The notes: generated from the sequence alone by a model not told the origin. 24,234 nucleotides of DNA from a virus (IMGVR_UViG_3300008262_006466:1-24234); one strand, 5' to 3'; counted from the first letter of the stretch, positions 6,324 through 14,958 are shown. Translations and numbers: made by a program.

Positions 6324-7392
6324 TTAAGAAATGGGTGTTTTGTATTTTGGAAATTTGTTTAATAACATTTTGTATTGTTTCAAATTTATTGCGTTTGTAA
6401 TCGTCTTCCCAAACTATTATACAGGGCAGTTTAGTTTCTTCCACAAGAAAGGCTATTTTTTTATGATCTCTTTCCCAAATCTTTGAAGCTAAAATGTGAT
6501 GTTTTGAATTATTGCCTCTTTTAAGCACACTATGCGGCTTGTATTTTCTAGGATCAGCATGCCAAAAAGTTCCAAAAAACTCAATAATGCAAACGTTCGG
6601 AATTAAAAAATCTACAATATAATTTCCTATTAGTTCTTCTGTACATATAGCATATTTTAAATGCGAAACCAAGTTAGTGTAAAAGTCTATTGATATTTTA
6701 CTTTGTTTGTTTTTATTGTTTTTACCAAACAAAGTATTAACGCCTGTTTTAGTGTATCCAGCCAGTCTTTTAATTTCAATTTCTTTCCGTCGTTCTTCTG
6801 TTCTGCTTAAAATTGTATTTTTTCGCTTTTCTGCATGCTTTTTTACGCATTCTGGATTTTTCATGTTGTGAGTAAATCCATTTTTTTTATAATATGTTTG
6901 TTGGCCCTTCAGTTGAGCAATTTGCTTGTAGTTAGCTCCATATTTAAGTTGCTTGACTCTATGAGAATGTTCGTAGAACCCTGGTCTCATAAAACTGTAT
7001 TCGTAACCATGTTTTTCAAGACAAGTTTGTTTAGCTTTGTCTTTAGTTTCTCTGCCATTCTTTCGATTAGAACAGGCTTTGCATCTTATTGCAAATTTTT
7101 CGGAGTGTTTTAAGGTTGTTTGATTGCAAACAGAAAATGTAAACAAAGAGCTGAGTTTGACATCTTTTAATATTTGTTTGTCACAATCGACACAAAAAAC
7201 ATTTAAAATAAATTTATTGTTACGAGTTAAATTTATTTCTTGCACTTCTCCATGAAGAGTAGCAAACCACTTATAATAAGTTCCATTTTTACCTTTACAT
7301 TCTTTTACAAGAACATCTGTAAGTTTTTCGGGATCAAAATTTGATGTGTATTTTATACTAGACTGTTTTAATAAGTTGGATATTGCATTCAC
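6316..7392 (-). CDS. Free-standing Vsr-like homing endonuclease
   Basis: A 358-residue protein inserted between uvsX and gp41. The start is GTG 7392, eight bases after the uvsX stop; I found no better in-frame ATG. The N-terminal part has a probable zinc ribbon (C67/C70 and C104/C107). Residues about 122-195 carry three degenerate units of the type CLEKHGY...MRPGFYEHS, LKYGANYKQ and KKNGFTHNMKNPE, a DNA-binding repeat seen in phage and giant-virus endonucleases. The C-terminal nuclease core has NYIVDF (D261), IIEFFGTFWHAD (E271, H278, D280), IWERDH (305-310) and IIVWEDD. The core matches that of the endonuclease at 3850-4956, but the N-terminal DNA-binding parts differ, so the two probably recognise different sites. 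A homing role is inferred from family and position. Confidence 0.85.
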   Translation of the reverse strand: MNAISNLLKQSSIKYTSNFDPEKLTDVLVKECKGKNGTYYKWFATLHGEVQEINLTRNNKFILNVFCVDCDKQILKDVKLSSLFTFSVCNQTTLKHSEKFAIRCKACSNRKNGRETKDKAKQTCLEKHGYEYSFMRPGFYEHSHRVKQLKYGANYKQIAQLKGQQTYYKKNGFTHNMKNPECVKKHAEKRKNTILSRTEERRKEIEIKRLAGYTKTGVNTLFGKNNKNKQSKISIDFYTNLVSHLKYAICTEELIGNYIVDFLIPNVCIIEFFGTFWHADPRKYKPHSVLKRGNNSKHHILASKIWERDHKKIAFLVEETKLPCIIVWEDDYKRNKFETIQNVIKQISKIQNTHFLNE

Positions 7393-7400
7393 TCATTTAT

Positions 7401-8555
7401 TTATTCTGTTGGCTCTTGTTTTTCACTTTCGCTCTCTTCTTCTACTTCAGGTGACTCATTTTTAAAACAGAGCTCGGTCTGAAGTTTCTTTTCCAATTCA
7501 GGAAGAATTCTATTCCACACCTCCTCATCTTCCTTCCAATCTTTATAAAATCCCAAAGACTCTCCTTTGAATGCGAATTGATGACCTCGTCTTTCAATAA
7601 CTCCATAACCTTCAGCCATTTCAAGAAGACCGGAAAATTTATTTAAACCTGTACGAAAATTTAAATACATTTCGATTTCCAAAAACGGAGTAACAAATCG
7701 GTTCTTTGTAGTTAAAGCTCTCAGCGTAACTCCATTAATTCCTTTCGAAATTAGCGTAGTTTCCGTATTTGCATCTTTGTTTTTGGAATCTTCTGCTCTC
7801 TCGGTTTTTTTTGCCATCTGAACAATTACGGATGACATATACAATGGTCCGGAACCTCCGGCTTGTTTTTTAATTGCTGTAGGATGAAGTTGAGAAGGGT
7901 CCTCATAAATATGATTAGTAAATACAACGGGGCAGTTTGCTTTGGCTGCTGCATGTGTAACAGCTCGCATCAAACTTTTTAGTTGCTTGCTTCTATTTCC
8001 CATATCTAAGCTTTCTGACCCTTCTTCAATTTTCTTTTTTTCTTGTGCAGTAATTAAATTTCCAAGGGAATCAATAACAATTAAAACCTTTCCTTGCAAA
8101 TTATTTGCTACAACGGAATCCAAAAATTGGACAATCTCGTTTCGACACTGTTCCGTAATTTCTGAAGGAACATGTTTAATTTTTGAGGTATTGCATCCTA
8201 ATCTTTGAGCAGTAGCTTCATCCAAGGCTCCTTCTGTATCAAAATAAGCAACATACATGCCTTTCTTTTGAGCATTAGCCATGATTTTATTAGCCATCAA
8301 AGTTTTTCCACAACTTTCCGCTCCAATAAATGCTGTTAGTCGACCCATCGGAACTCCTCCATATAAAGACCCAGAAATAATTGCATTCAAAGCATAAGAG
8401 CCGGTATCAATCCATTCTGTCACTGTTGATAGACTGTTTCCATTTAAAAATGCTGCATTTGAATTTAATTTATCTAATACTTTAAAGGCATCTTGAATTG
8501 AACCTGAAGTTGAATTCTCTACTTCTTCCATTGATAGTTTTTTTGTTTTAGACAT
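7401..8555 (-). CDS. uvsX: UvsX recombinase (RecA-like)
   Basis: A 384-residue protein (T4 UvsX is 391) from ATG 8555, MSKTKKLSMEEV. A longer frame from TTG 8594 is rejected because it would begin inside the T-tract of a terminator. Residues 50-80 lead into Walker A GAESCGKT (78-85), then YFDTEGALDE with the catalytic Glu region (104-113), Walker B VLIVIDS (157-163), a conserved NHIYEDP (214-220) and the DNA-binding-loop region with QAGGSG (231-236). The C-terminus is strongly acidic, as in RecA proteins. UvsX forms filaments on ssDNA and drives strand invasion for recombination-dependent replication. It follows a terminator and a candidate promoter, so it probably heads the transcript that continues through the endonuclease into gp41, the T4 order uvsX-40-41. 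Confidence 0.93.
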   Translation of the reverse strand: MSKTKKLSMEEVENSTSGSIQDAFKVLDKLNSNAAFLNGNSLSTVTEWIDTGSYALNAIISGSLYGGVPMGRLTAFIGAESCGKTLMANKIMANAQKKGMYVAYFDTEGALDEATAQRLGCNTSKIKHVPSEITEQCRNEIVQFLDSVVANNLQGKVLIVIDSLGNLITAQEKKKIEEGSESLDMGNRSKQLKSLMRAVTHAAAKANCPVVFTNHIYEDPSQLHPTAIKKQAGGSGPLYMSSVIVQMAKKTERAEDSKNKDANTETTLISKGINGVTLRALTTKNRFVTPFLEIEMYLNFRTGLNKFSGLLEMAEGYGVIERRGHQFAFKGESLGFYKDWKEDEEVWNRILPELEKKLQTELCFKNESPEVEEESESEKQEPTE

Positions 8556-8563
8556 ACTTTTAA

Positions 8564-8591
8564 AGTATCTCTCAGAAATATTCTTTTTCAA
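8564..8591 (-). promoter_or_regulatory. Candidate promoter for uvsX
   Basis: TTGAAA (8586-8591), a 16-nt spacer and GATACT (8564-8569) lie on the minus strand, 8 nt before the uvsX ATG and immediately after a terminator. If used, transcription would start within a base or two of the start codon. Confidence 0.4.
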
Positions 8592-8592
8592 C

Positions 8593-8621
8593 AAAAAGAA
8601 AAGACCTCCGAAGAGGTCTTT
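8593..8621 (-). terminator. Rho-independent terminator with UUCG tetraloop
   Basis: On the minus strand a perfect 9-bp stem (arms 8600-8608 and 8613-8621) encloses the tetraloop TTCG closed by C-G, the extra-stable loop common in T4 terminators. It is followed by TCTTTTTG. It lies 26 bases after the stop of the small acidic-tailed gene and before uvsX, so it ends the transcript coming from gp43. Confidence 0.9.
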
Positions 8622-8647
8622 CTTGCAGTTGACTCTTTAGTAAATTT

Positions 8648-9010
8648 TTATTCTTCGTCGTCAAATAATTTCACAACTTTTGTTTCTTTTTGTTGCGGTT
8701 GTTGCGGAGCAGCAAAAAGCTGTTCGTATTGCGCTGAGAATTGTACAGCAAACGGAATTGTTTCTGAAGTGGTGATATTTGCTTTTCTAAAATTCCAAAC
8801 GGTTGGTTCTGCTTTATCTGCTTGGAATTCTCTAAAAAACAAAGGAAGAATTTGAAGCTGGAGTTGGTTAGTTTGAGGGTTTGCTTGAATGTGAACCAAA
8901 GCAGGGTTCTCAATTGTTAGCGTTTCGTTGTCTTGTTTTACAATCTTACCAATGACTGTCCTTCCGATATTGTCGAGGAAGACGGTTAGTTCTTTATTTG
9001 TATTACTCAT
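8648..9010 (-). CDS. Small conserved-looking protein with acidic C-terminal tail, function unknown
   Basis: A 120-residue soluble protein. Residues 1-75 are rich in short beta-like strands (TVFLDNIGRTVIGKIV, ETLTIENPALVHI, QLQLQILPLFFREF), suggesting a small beta-barrel, possibly Sm-like. A Gln/Pro-rich linker (PQQPQQKE) leads to the end VVKLFDDEE. A short hydrophobic-acidic tail after a flexible linker recalls the protein-docking tails of single-stranded-DNA-binding proteins and clamp-binding peptides, but that is only analogy. The ATG overlaps the stop of the preceding gene (ATGA). It sits between gp43 and uvsX and is the last gene before a strong terminator, so a role in DNA replication is likely by context. 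I do not recognise the family with certainty. Confidence 0.75.
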   Translation of the reverse strand: MSNTNKELTVFLDNIGRTVIGKIVKQDNETLTIENPALVHIQANPQTNQLQLQILPLFFREFQADKAEPTVWNFRKANITTSETIPFAVQFSAQYEQLFAAPQQPQQKETKVVKLFDDEE

Positions 9011-9279
9011 ATTTCTTTAGATACTTTATATTGATATTTGTTTAATTCAACTACGTTTCCCAGATGTTGAAATAATTTATTGCCTTTCTGAGTTAACAAA
9101 ATTCTTTCATCTGAAGCAATAAAAACAATATCGTATATTTCCAACAAATATAAAAAATCTTCAAGAACTCTGTCATCAAAAAATTCAGAAAGATAACAGT
9201 CGTCATATGCAAGAGTTCTTAGCGTATAATAAATTTCTTCATATGTCAGCGATTCAAAAATAAGTTCTGCTGCATACAT
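9007..9279 (-). CDS. Small protein, possible winged-helix fold
   Basis: A 90-residue acidic protein from ATG 9279, eight bases after the gp43 stop. The part from VLEDFLYLLEIYDIVFIA to ILLTQKGNKLFQHL looks like the last helix and wing of a winged-helix domain: a helix, two short strands, then the 'LT.KG..L' turn common in such folds. No catalytic residues are evident. Its stop overlaps the next start (ATGA), so it is translated with its neighbours and co-transcribed with the polymerase. It could be a small DNA-binding or regulatory protein. T4 has regA downstream of 43, but this sequence does not resemble RegA. Function is unknown. Confidence 0.65.
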   Translation of the reverse strand: MYAAELIFESLTYEEIYYTLRTLAYDDCYLSEFFDDRVLEDFLYLLEIYDIVFIASDERILLTQKGNKLFQHLGNVVELNKYQYKVSKEI

Positions 9280-9287
9280 AATGTTAT

Positions 9288-11840
9288 TTATTGCATACCA
9301 AACATATCAAAAAGATCAGTCTGAACTTCTTTTCCTATTTCTGGCAAAGACCAACCAATTGCCTCATACAAGCGTTCCGTCGGTTGAGTGACTAGCTTAG
9401 CGAACATTTTATCCCAATTTACTTTAATTCCAAACTCTTCCGGAAGTACTGAAACGTACGTAATTGCATCCAAGCCATACTTATTTTTAGCACAATAAAG
9501 TTTCTTTACTTTTTGTCCTGTTTGTATTGCTTCATATTTGTCATCAATTTTAAATTGTTTAATCAATATGTTGTATGCAATAGCCCCCTTGACATGTGAA
9601 GGAGTAGAATTATTAAATTTGTACAAAGATGCTCCTTCAGAATATTTCTCCAAATTATTAATAGATGTTCTAGCAGCTACTTCATTTGGATCCAGTTTAA
9701 GAAACTCCTCGTACCCCTGTCTATACACTTCATTTGACTGTTTTACGTTTTGAGTCAAAAGAGCAGTTTGAATAATTTTTTCAATAAACTTTTTGACCTT
9801 CTTTGGAGTAGTGGAACGTACCAACTCAATTCCTGTGTATTTAAATTTATCTACAGCAACTCCTTCTTCATCTAATACGTGAAGAATGTATCTCTTTTTT
9901 TGAAGAAAGATTCCGACGTCAGAAATAACTTCTCGTTTGAAAACATATCGAGGATCAATGGAAAACAATTGTTCTCGAGCCCAATCAAGAATTTTTGTGT
10001 TTACTTCTTCATCCAATTCGTCAACAATCTCGTGTACTTGAGTGTTAACTCTACCTTCTACCGTCAAAGGGATTTTAATCTTTTGTAAAACAGAATCAAT
10101 CGATACATAAACAGAATCTGTATCCCCATATTTGGTAATCGACTCCGTAATTCCATACTTAGCTTTAACAAGACCGTCAAGAATATTTCCTCCAGCCTTT
10201 GCAACGTTCTGGCCAGTCATCGTAATAGACATGGCGTTGTCGATATCCATTAGTGAAGAATGTTTGTTGGCAAACGTGCCATAAATTGAATTAAGAAGAA
10301 TTTTATACGTATATTGCAGCGTATCAAAGTATGTCAGTTTGAGTAAAGAGTCTTTATCTTTTTTGCCTGTTTTTTTAAGATTTGATAACTGAATTTTCGT
10401 CTCTACCCGTTCCTTGTAAATTTGATCGATCAAATTTGGAATAACACCTTTTGCTTTTTGTGAATACATTACTCCAGCTTTTGATAGTGAAATCTTTTCT
10501 TGCAACAAAAACTGCTTAAATTTTTCTGAAGATAGCGTGTGAATTTTACCGTTAACCAACCGGATTGTTACTTCAGGGGTTACTCCATACTCTCCTGTAA
10601 TAACTTTACCGAGCTTAGTTTCTGGTGAAATGTTCAAGGTAATGATTGTGTTAGGATACAGCGAATTTACGTCAAAGCTGACAATTGCTTTTTGTATGCC
10701 TTTTTCTGGATCTCTAACAAACCCTCCTTCATATGACTCCCTGTCGCTCTTGTGAACAAAAGTGGGTATAATATATCCTTGCTTTGCAGCTTGAATTGCT
10801 ACCGCTCCTGTTACAATGGCTACCTTGCCCAAGGCAGCTTCAAAATTTGTACACCCTTTGTAGGAAAGCATTCTTGCAATCTCCAAAAACTTTAACTTTT
10901 CTTCAAGCTTAACCAACAAATGTACGTCTTGTATATTATAGTCTACAAACGTTTTCCAATCCGTATAAGCAAGTTCCCCAAGACTAACTGCGTTGTAAGC
11001 AATCTTTCCTTCTCCAAGCTCGAGCTCTGAAATGTAGTTCAAACTAAAAGACTCCTTCTCTCCTGGGGAAAAGGTTTTGTATAAATCCATGTAGTCAATA
11101 AGGGATATTCCTCCAATTGACCATATGGTTACTTCTTTGCCCATGTCAGTAAAGACTTTTCTACTACGAATCGTTCCTACTGGGGAAAGTTGTCGGATAA
11201 AATCTTCCCCAAACAACTTCATAAATCTGTTAATGATATACGGAAAGTCAAAGCCACTGCTATTCCAACCAGAGGCAATATCTGGATAATCAGATTTCCA
11301 ATAATCTACAAACTGTAAAATTAAATCTTGTTCGTCTTTGCAACGGTGATATATACAGTTAGGAAGGGTTGGAGTATATTCGTTTTTGAGTCCCCAAGTA
11401 TGTGTTGATTTAGTTAGCGTGTCATAAACAGTAATCAAATTAATCGGTACTGCTGCTCGTTCTGGTGTGGGAAATTGGGAATCTACTGTAGTATCAACTT
11501 CAATGTCTAACAAAAATATCTTAAGAGGAAATTGAGAAAACTTTGGGTCGTTGTTTTGATCCTTGTACATCTCAATTAAGAATTGCTGCTCCGGAGCCAA
11601 ATTGTGAAATAATCTGTTGTTTGCAGTATTGTCTACAAATTTCCGTCTCTCGATGCTGTTCTTAAATGACTTCTTAATCAAAGAAGTCTTAAAAATTGAG
11701 GTTGCGTCGTCTGCTCCTTCCTTTTCTAAATACAAATAAGGACGAAAAGGAATTTCCGTGTCTATTCTTTCTCCGTCCTCTGTCCAAGTTCTAAGAAATA
11801 CAGACTCATTAAAGGGATTATAGTTAACCGAACGATACAT
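9288..11840 (-). CDS. 43: Family B DNA polymerase (gp43)
   Basis: An 850-residue replicative polymerase (T4 gp43 is 898). The 3'-5' exonuclease is complete: Exo I LDIEVDT (D112, E114), Exo II NSSGFDFPYI (D198) and Exo III YNIQDVHLL (D305). The polymerase has motif A FDVNSLYPNTI (D390), motif B KILLNSIYG (513-521), motif C YGDTDS (571-576) and KKRY (648-651). The last residues, DLFDMFGMQ, resemble the C-terminal clamp-binding peptide of T4 gp43 (LFDMF), so a sliding clamp should exist elsewhere in the genome. There is no intein or intron in this copy. The start is ATG 11840; GTAGGGA directly abuts it and is too close to act as a normal Shine-Dalgarno. It heads a three-gene unit ending at the terminator before uvsX. 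Confidence 0.97.
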   Translation of the reverse strand: MYRSVNYNPFNESVFLRTWTEDGERIDTEIPFRPYLYLEKEGADDATSIFKTSLIKKSFKNSIERRKFVDNTANNRLFHNLAPEQQFLIEMYKDQNNDPKFSQFPLKIFLLDIEVDTTVDSQFPTPERAAVPINLITVYDTLTKSTHTWGLKNEYTPTLPNCIYHRCKDEQDLILQFVDYWKSDYPDIASGWNSSGFDFPYIINRFMKLFGEDFIRQLSPVGTIRSRKVFTDMGKEVTIWSIGGISLIDYMDLYKTFSPGEKESFSLNYISELELGEGKIAYNAVSLGELAYTDWKTFVDYNIQDVHLLVKLEEKLKFLEIARMLSYKGCTNFEAALGKVAIVTGAVAIQAAKQGYIIPTFVHKSDRESYEGGFVRDPEKGIQKAIVSFDVNSLYPNTIITLNISPETKLGKVITGEYGVTPEVTIRLVNGKIHTLSSEKFKQFLLQEKISLSKAGVMYSQKAKGVIPNLIDQIYKERVETKIQLSNLKKTGKKDKDSLLKLTYFDTLQYTYKILLNSIYGTFANKHSSLMDIDNAMSITMTGQNVAKAGGNILDGLVKAKYGITESITKYGDTDSVYVSIDSVLQKIKIPLTVEGRVNTQVHEIVDELDEEVNTKILDWAREQLFSIDPRYVFKREVISDVGIFLQKKRYILHVLDEEGVAVDKFKYTGIELVRSTTPKKVKKFIEKIIQTALLTQNVKQSNEVYRQGYEEFLKLDPNEVAARTSINNLEKYSEGASLYKFNNSTPSHVKGAIAYNILIKQFKIDDKYEAIQTGQKVKKLYCAKNKYGLDAITYVSVLPEEFGIKVNWDKMFAKLVTQPTERLYEAIGWSLPEIGKEVQTDLFDMFGMQ

Positions 11841-11847
11841 TCCCTAC

Positions 11848-11875
11848 ATTATCATATAGGTATTTTTCAAATCAA
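11848..11875 (-). promoter_or_regulatory. Candidate promoter for gene 43
   Basis: TTGATT (11870-11875), a 16-nt spacer and GATAAT (11848-11853) lie on the minus strand in the 31-base gap after the glycosyltransferase gene, with only 7 nt between the -10 box and the ATG. The arrangement is the same as at uvsX and gene 46. Confidence 0.4.
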
Positions 11876-13095
11876 GCTAAAAATTTACGTTCTAAAGAAC
11901 CAAATGGAGTAAAATAGACATCATGGTGCTTCATTAAATTTTTTTCGTCGTCCAACCAAAACTTGTCTGCATAAGATCTAGCTTTTTTACAATGGTCTGC
12001 GTATACACTTTGGTTCTTAAGAACCGTTTTTAAACAGTCAATGAATTCGTCTCCAGTTTTGTATTTTACTGGAGCGTCTTTATATGTTACCATATCTGGA
12101 CAAATACACGGCATGCCGATTGCTCCAGCTTCGATTAGCTTGATGTTGCTCTTGCAACGATTGAAGTTGTTATCTTGAAGGGCAGCAAATGTTACTTGAG
12201 CTCCTGAATTCGCCATTGTTTGAGCGAAATCAGGAAGTTGTACCCATGGGAAAAATTTTATCTGACCGTTGTCAATAAATGGCTTTAAGGGCAAAGGATA
12301 AGATCCATAAAAATGCCAATTAAATTCAGTTCTTGTTTTAATAATATGTTGAACAACTGCTGCAAAATCGTCTTGTTGATTCACTCTGTTTGCAACGTCG
12401 CAGTGCGTGCCAGAGGCAAAAATTGCTACGATTGGTTTTTTCTTGTTTTTATCGTACTTTTTAACCAGATCATTAAGATTATAATATCGATCAAACCACC
12501 ATTTCATCAAATAATTTGGAACAACTGAGACGTTTTTATTTCCAGATTTTTCAATCATGTAATCTCTAAAATAATCACACGTTACAACAATTTCATCCAT
12601 CATTGATAAAATCTCTTTAATGGAGTTCTGAATCTCTGGCGATGTAAAAGCATCTCTGTTTCTATTATACATCGGAATGTCTTCAGCAAAGACTACGTCA
12701 TCTACTTCATATATTAATTTGAGTGGCTTTTGTTTAGAAATCTCTTTAAGCATCTTAACGAATTGCAGTTGATGAGGAGTTGCTTGTCTTTGGAGTTTTA
12801 CTGCTTCAACTGTTTGATAAAATCTTGGATCAAGAATCATTGCGGTTGATTCAATAATCACAGATTTTTGATGCAAATTGAGCAAAAAGTCTGGCGCCAT
12901 GCATCGATAATAACCGCACCCACCGTAATCAGCCAAGTATGTGATTGCCCGCTTGAGTCCTTGTCCAGGAACTTCTGGAGGAGGAAGTTCTTTTGTTTGG
13001 GAACCTCTGTGTATATATGTTGGAGTTGGTATTCCGAAAGGAATCCCTAAAGGTGCTCCAGGCAAATTTTGTATACCAAATTGTACAGGTGTCAT
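11872..13095 (-). CDS. GT-B-type glycosyltransferase
   Basis: A 407-residue protein between genes 46 and 43. A Pro/Gly-rich N-terminal stretch of about 45 residues precedes ITYLADYGGCGYYR, which resembles the first strand and glycine-rich turn of GT-B enzymes. IYEVDDVVF (128-136) and VVPN (about residue 192) follow. The second Rossmann half begins PIVAIFASGTHCD and contains the donor-site-like segment KSNIKLIEAGAIGMPCICPD near the C-terminus, as in family 1/4 glycosyltransferases. No membrane segment is seen. Donor and acceptor sugars cannot be inferred. The Pro-rich leader is odd for the family and could be a docking tail or a sign that the true start is further in (for example near residue 46), but I see no other good start. 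It is separated from the main sugar island by gp46. Confidence 0.8.
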   Translation of the reverse strand: MTPVQFGIQNLPGAPLGIPFGIPTPTYIHRGSQTKELPPPEVPGQGLKRAITYLADYGGCGYYRCMAPDFLLNLHQKSVIIESTAMILDPRFYQTVEAVKLQRQATPHQLQFVKMLKEISKQKPLKLIYEVDDVVFAEDIPMYNRNRDAFTSPEIQNSIKEILSMMDEIVVTCDYFRDYMIEKSGNKNVSVVPNYLMKWWFDRYYNLNDLVKKYDKNKKKPIVAIFASGTHCDVANRVNQQDDFAAVVQHIIKTRTEFNWHFYGSYPLPLKPFIDNGQIKFFPWVQLPDFAQTMANSGAQVTFAALQDNNFNRCKSNIKLIEAGAIGMPCICPDMVTYKDAPVKYKTGDEFIDCLKTVLKNQSVYADHCKKARSYADKFWLDDEKNLMKHHDVYFTPFGSLERKFLA

Positions 13096-13127
13096 ATTGA
13101 TGTAATTAAATTTTTAAAATTTTAAAT

Positions 13128-14924
13128 CTAGCTCAAAACGGTTGATACTCCGTTTTTCTTTACTACGTGAATTGTGTGTTCCGCTTTGGTGGTAACTTCT
13201 GGTCCTCTATGGGTGATAATGTAACATGACTCATTGTTTTCGTTAAACCTTTCTCTAAGAACCCTAAGTGTCAAAAGCACTCCTCTGTCATCCAATGATG
13301 AGTCTAATAGTTCATCGTAAAATACAGTACTAAAATTCACGTCTCCCTGCAGTCTACGAATATCAGCAAAGGCAAACAAGCAAGCCAAATCAATACGCTT
13401 TCTTTCGCCACCAGAAAAGTTAAAGTAAGATTTTTGATTTGAATTTTCATCAACTATTTCTTCGTCAAAAAATTCGTTAAATTGGCACAAACAATTTGCT
13501 TCAAGCTTTTTTAAATAAAAGGCTAATCTGGAGTTAAGAACTTTAAGAACTTTTTTAACAATAAAAGATTTAATTCCTTCCTCTGAAATAACAAATTTGA
13601 CCGTTTCAAGTACATTTAATTCGTTGTTAAGTTTGTCTACTTTTTGCTGCAAATCTTCAGCTGATGTTTTGAGAGTTAATATTTTTCCTTTGAGATCGTT
13701 GTTTTGTTCTTTGTGTACTACTTCTATTTCTTCTTCGACGTCTTTTAAATTTGATTTCAAGTGATTAATACTGAGTTCAAAAGTTTTATTGTCGTTGATG
13801 ACTTGGTTCGTATTTGCTATATTCTCTGTACAAATTTTTTTAGAAGCTTGGAAGCTAATAATTTCTTTATCCACATCTTGTAAAGAACTTTTAACTTTAT
13901 GTTCTGCTTCTAAAAATTTTTCAATGTCTGCTTGGTGTTTTGCAATTAATTCAGAAACATGACCTACGTGCTCTTCGGAGTATTCTCTAGAGCATGTAGG
14001 GCATTTGTCTTTATTTGTCTGTAATTGCTTGATTTGCTTATTAACAGAATTAATTTCAGCTTGAATTGTATTAATTTTTGACTGTAGTTTGCTTTTTTTA
14101 TCAGTAAAGCTCTGTAGTTGCTGTTCGAAATGTTCTAGTTGGGTTTTGTCTTTTTCGATTGTCAGTGTTTCAGACTTAACAATTTTTATTTCGATTTTCT
14201 GTATGTCGGACGTTAGTGTTTTTTTCTTTTCGTTGAGTTTGTTCAGTCTTTCGATTTTCAAATTTTCGTAATTGTCAAATTGTGTTTGGTTAAAGCTGAG
14301 TTCGTTTTGTATTTGCTCGAACTTAGTGTAAGCAATTTCATAGTCTTTTTTAGCAATACTGTAATCGTCTCTTGCTTTTAAGACCATTTGTGTAAAGACT
14401 TCTAATCCTAATACACTTTCAATAAACTTTCTTTTGTCTGTTTTTGGCAACGCCATAAAAGGCAAGGCGTTGTTGGCTGACATTATTACAGAATTTTGAA
14501 ATACGGTAGCTGGAGTATGAATCAGTTCTTGAATTAGAGCGTTAGTTTTGGCTAATGTGGACCTCGTTACATCTTGTCCGTTTTTAACTAAAACACATTT
14601 AGTTGGGTTCAGTTTTCTGACAATTTTATAAATATCAATTGTATTGTTTGAAGTAATCTCAAACTCCAAAGACACTTCACAGCGTTTTTTAGTCAAACTG
14701 TTTTGTATATGATCCTTAGAAATTTCTCGAAGAGTAGTTCCATACAAAGAATAGTACAAGAGTTCTGTAACGCTTGATTTGCCTGCTCCGTTTTTTGAAT
14801 CTTCTTTATCGTAGTTTGTTCCGATAATAGCATTAACCCCTGGTCTCAAGTCTATACTAACTAACTCGTCACCAAAAGATAAAAAGTTTTTGCCCTCAAG
14901 AGTCTTAAACGTAATAAACCGCAT
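13128..14924 (-). CDS. 46: Gp46 recombination nuclease subunit (Rad50/SbcC-like ATPase)
   Basis: A 598-residue SMC-type ATPase (T4 gp46 is 560). The N-terminal ATP-binding half has NGAGKSS (45-51), preceded by GTNYDKEDSK, so the P-loop carries an insertion of about seven residues compared with the usual G.NG.GKS. Long coiled coils (about 185-300 and 315-440) flank a zinc hook CPTC (308-311). The C-terminal half has signature FSGGERKR (503-510), Walker B STVFYDELLD (532-541) and the switch His in YIITHRG (569-574). With gp47 it resects DNA ends for recombination-dependent replication and host DNA breakdown. Unlike in T4, its partner gene lies 7 kb away, beyond the sugar island. A promoter candidate sits right before its ATG. 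Confidence 0.95.
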   Translation of the reverse strand: MRFITFKTLEGKNFLSFGDELVSIDLRPGVNAIIGTNYDKEDSKNGAGKSSVTELLYYSLYGTTLREISKDHIQNSLTKKRCEVSLEFEITSNNTIDIYKIVRKLNPTKCVLVKNGQDVTRSTLAKTNALIQELIHTPATVFQNSVIMSANNALPFMALPKTDKRKFIESVLGLEVFTQMVLKARDDYSIAKKDYEIAYTKFEQIQNELSFNQTQFDNYENLKIERLNKLNEKKKTLTSDIQKIEIKIVKSETLTIEKDKTQLEHFEQQLQSFTDKKSKLQSKINTIQAEINSVNKQIKQLQTNKDKCPTCSREYSEEHVGHVSELIAKHQADIEKFLEAEHKVKSSLQDVDKEIISFQASKKICTENIANTNQVINDNKTFELSINHLKSNLKDVEEEIEVVHKEQNNDLKGKILTLKTSAEDLQQKVDKLNNELNVLETVKFVISEEGIKSFIVKKVLKVLNSRLAFYLKKLEANCLCQFNEFFDEEIVDENSNQKSYFNFSGGERKRIDLACLFAFADIRRLQGDVNFSTVFYDELLDSSLDDRGVLLTLRVLRERFNENNESCYIITHRGPEVTTKAEHTIHVVKKNGVSTVLS

Positions 14925-14930
14925 TAATAA

Positions 14931-14958
14931 ATTATAAGCGTAAAAATTATTAAATCAA
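14931..14958 (-). promoter_or_regulatory. Candidate promoter for gene 46
   Basis: TTGATT (14953-14958), a 16-nt spacer and a perfect TATAAT (14931-14936) lie on the minus strand, with exactly 6 nt before the gp46 ATG. Normal sigma70 spacing would put +1 on the A of the start codon, which predicts a leaderless message. It is the best of the five promoter candidates. Confidence 0.5.

Noticed and set aside
8556-8594. Longer UvsX start at TTG 8594
   Set aside because: It would begin inside the T-tract of a clear terminator; ATG 8555 gives the usual family length.
9288-11840. Intein or intron in the polymerase gene
   Set aside because: All exonuclease and polymerase motifs are present in one continuous frame with normal spacing; nothing extra is inserted.
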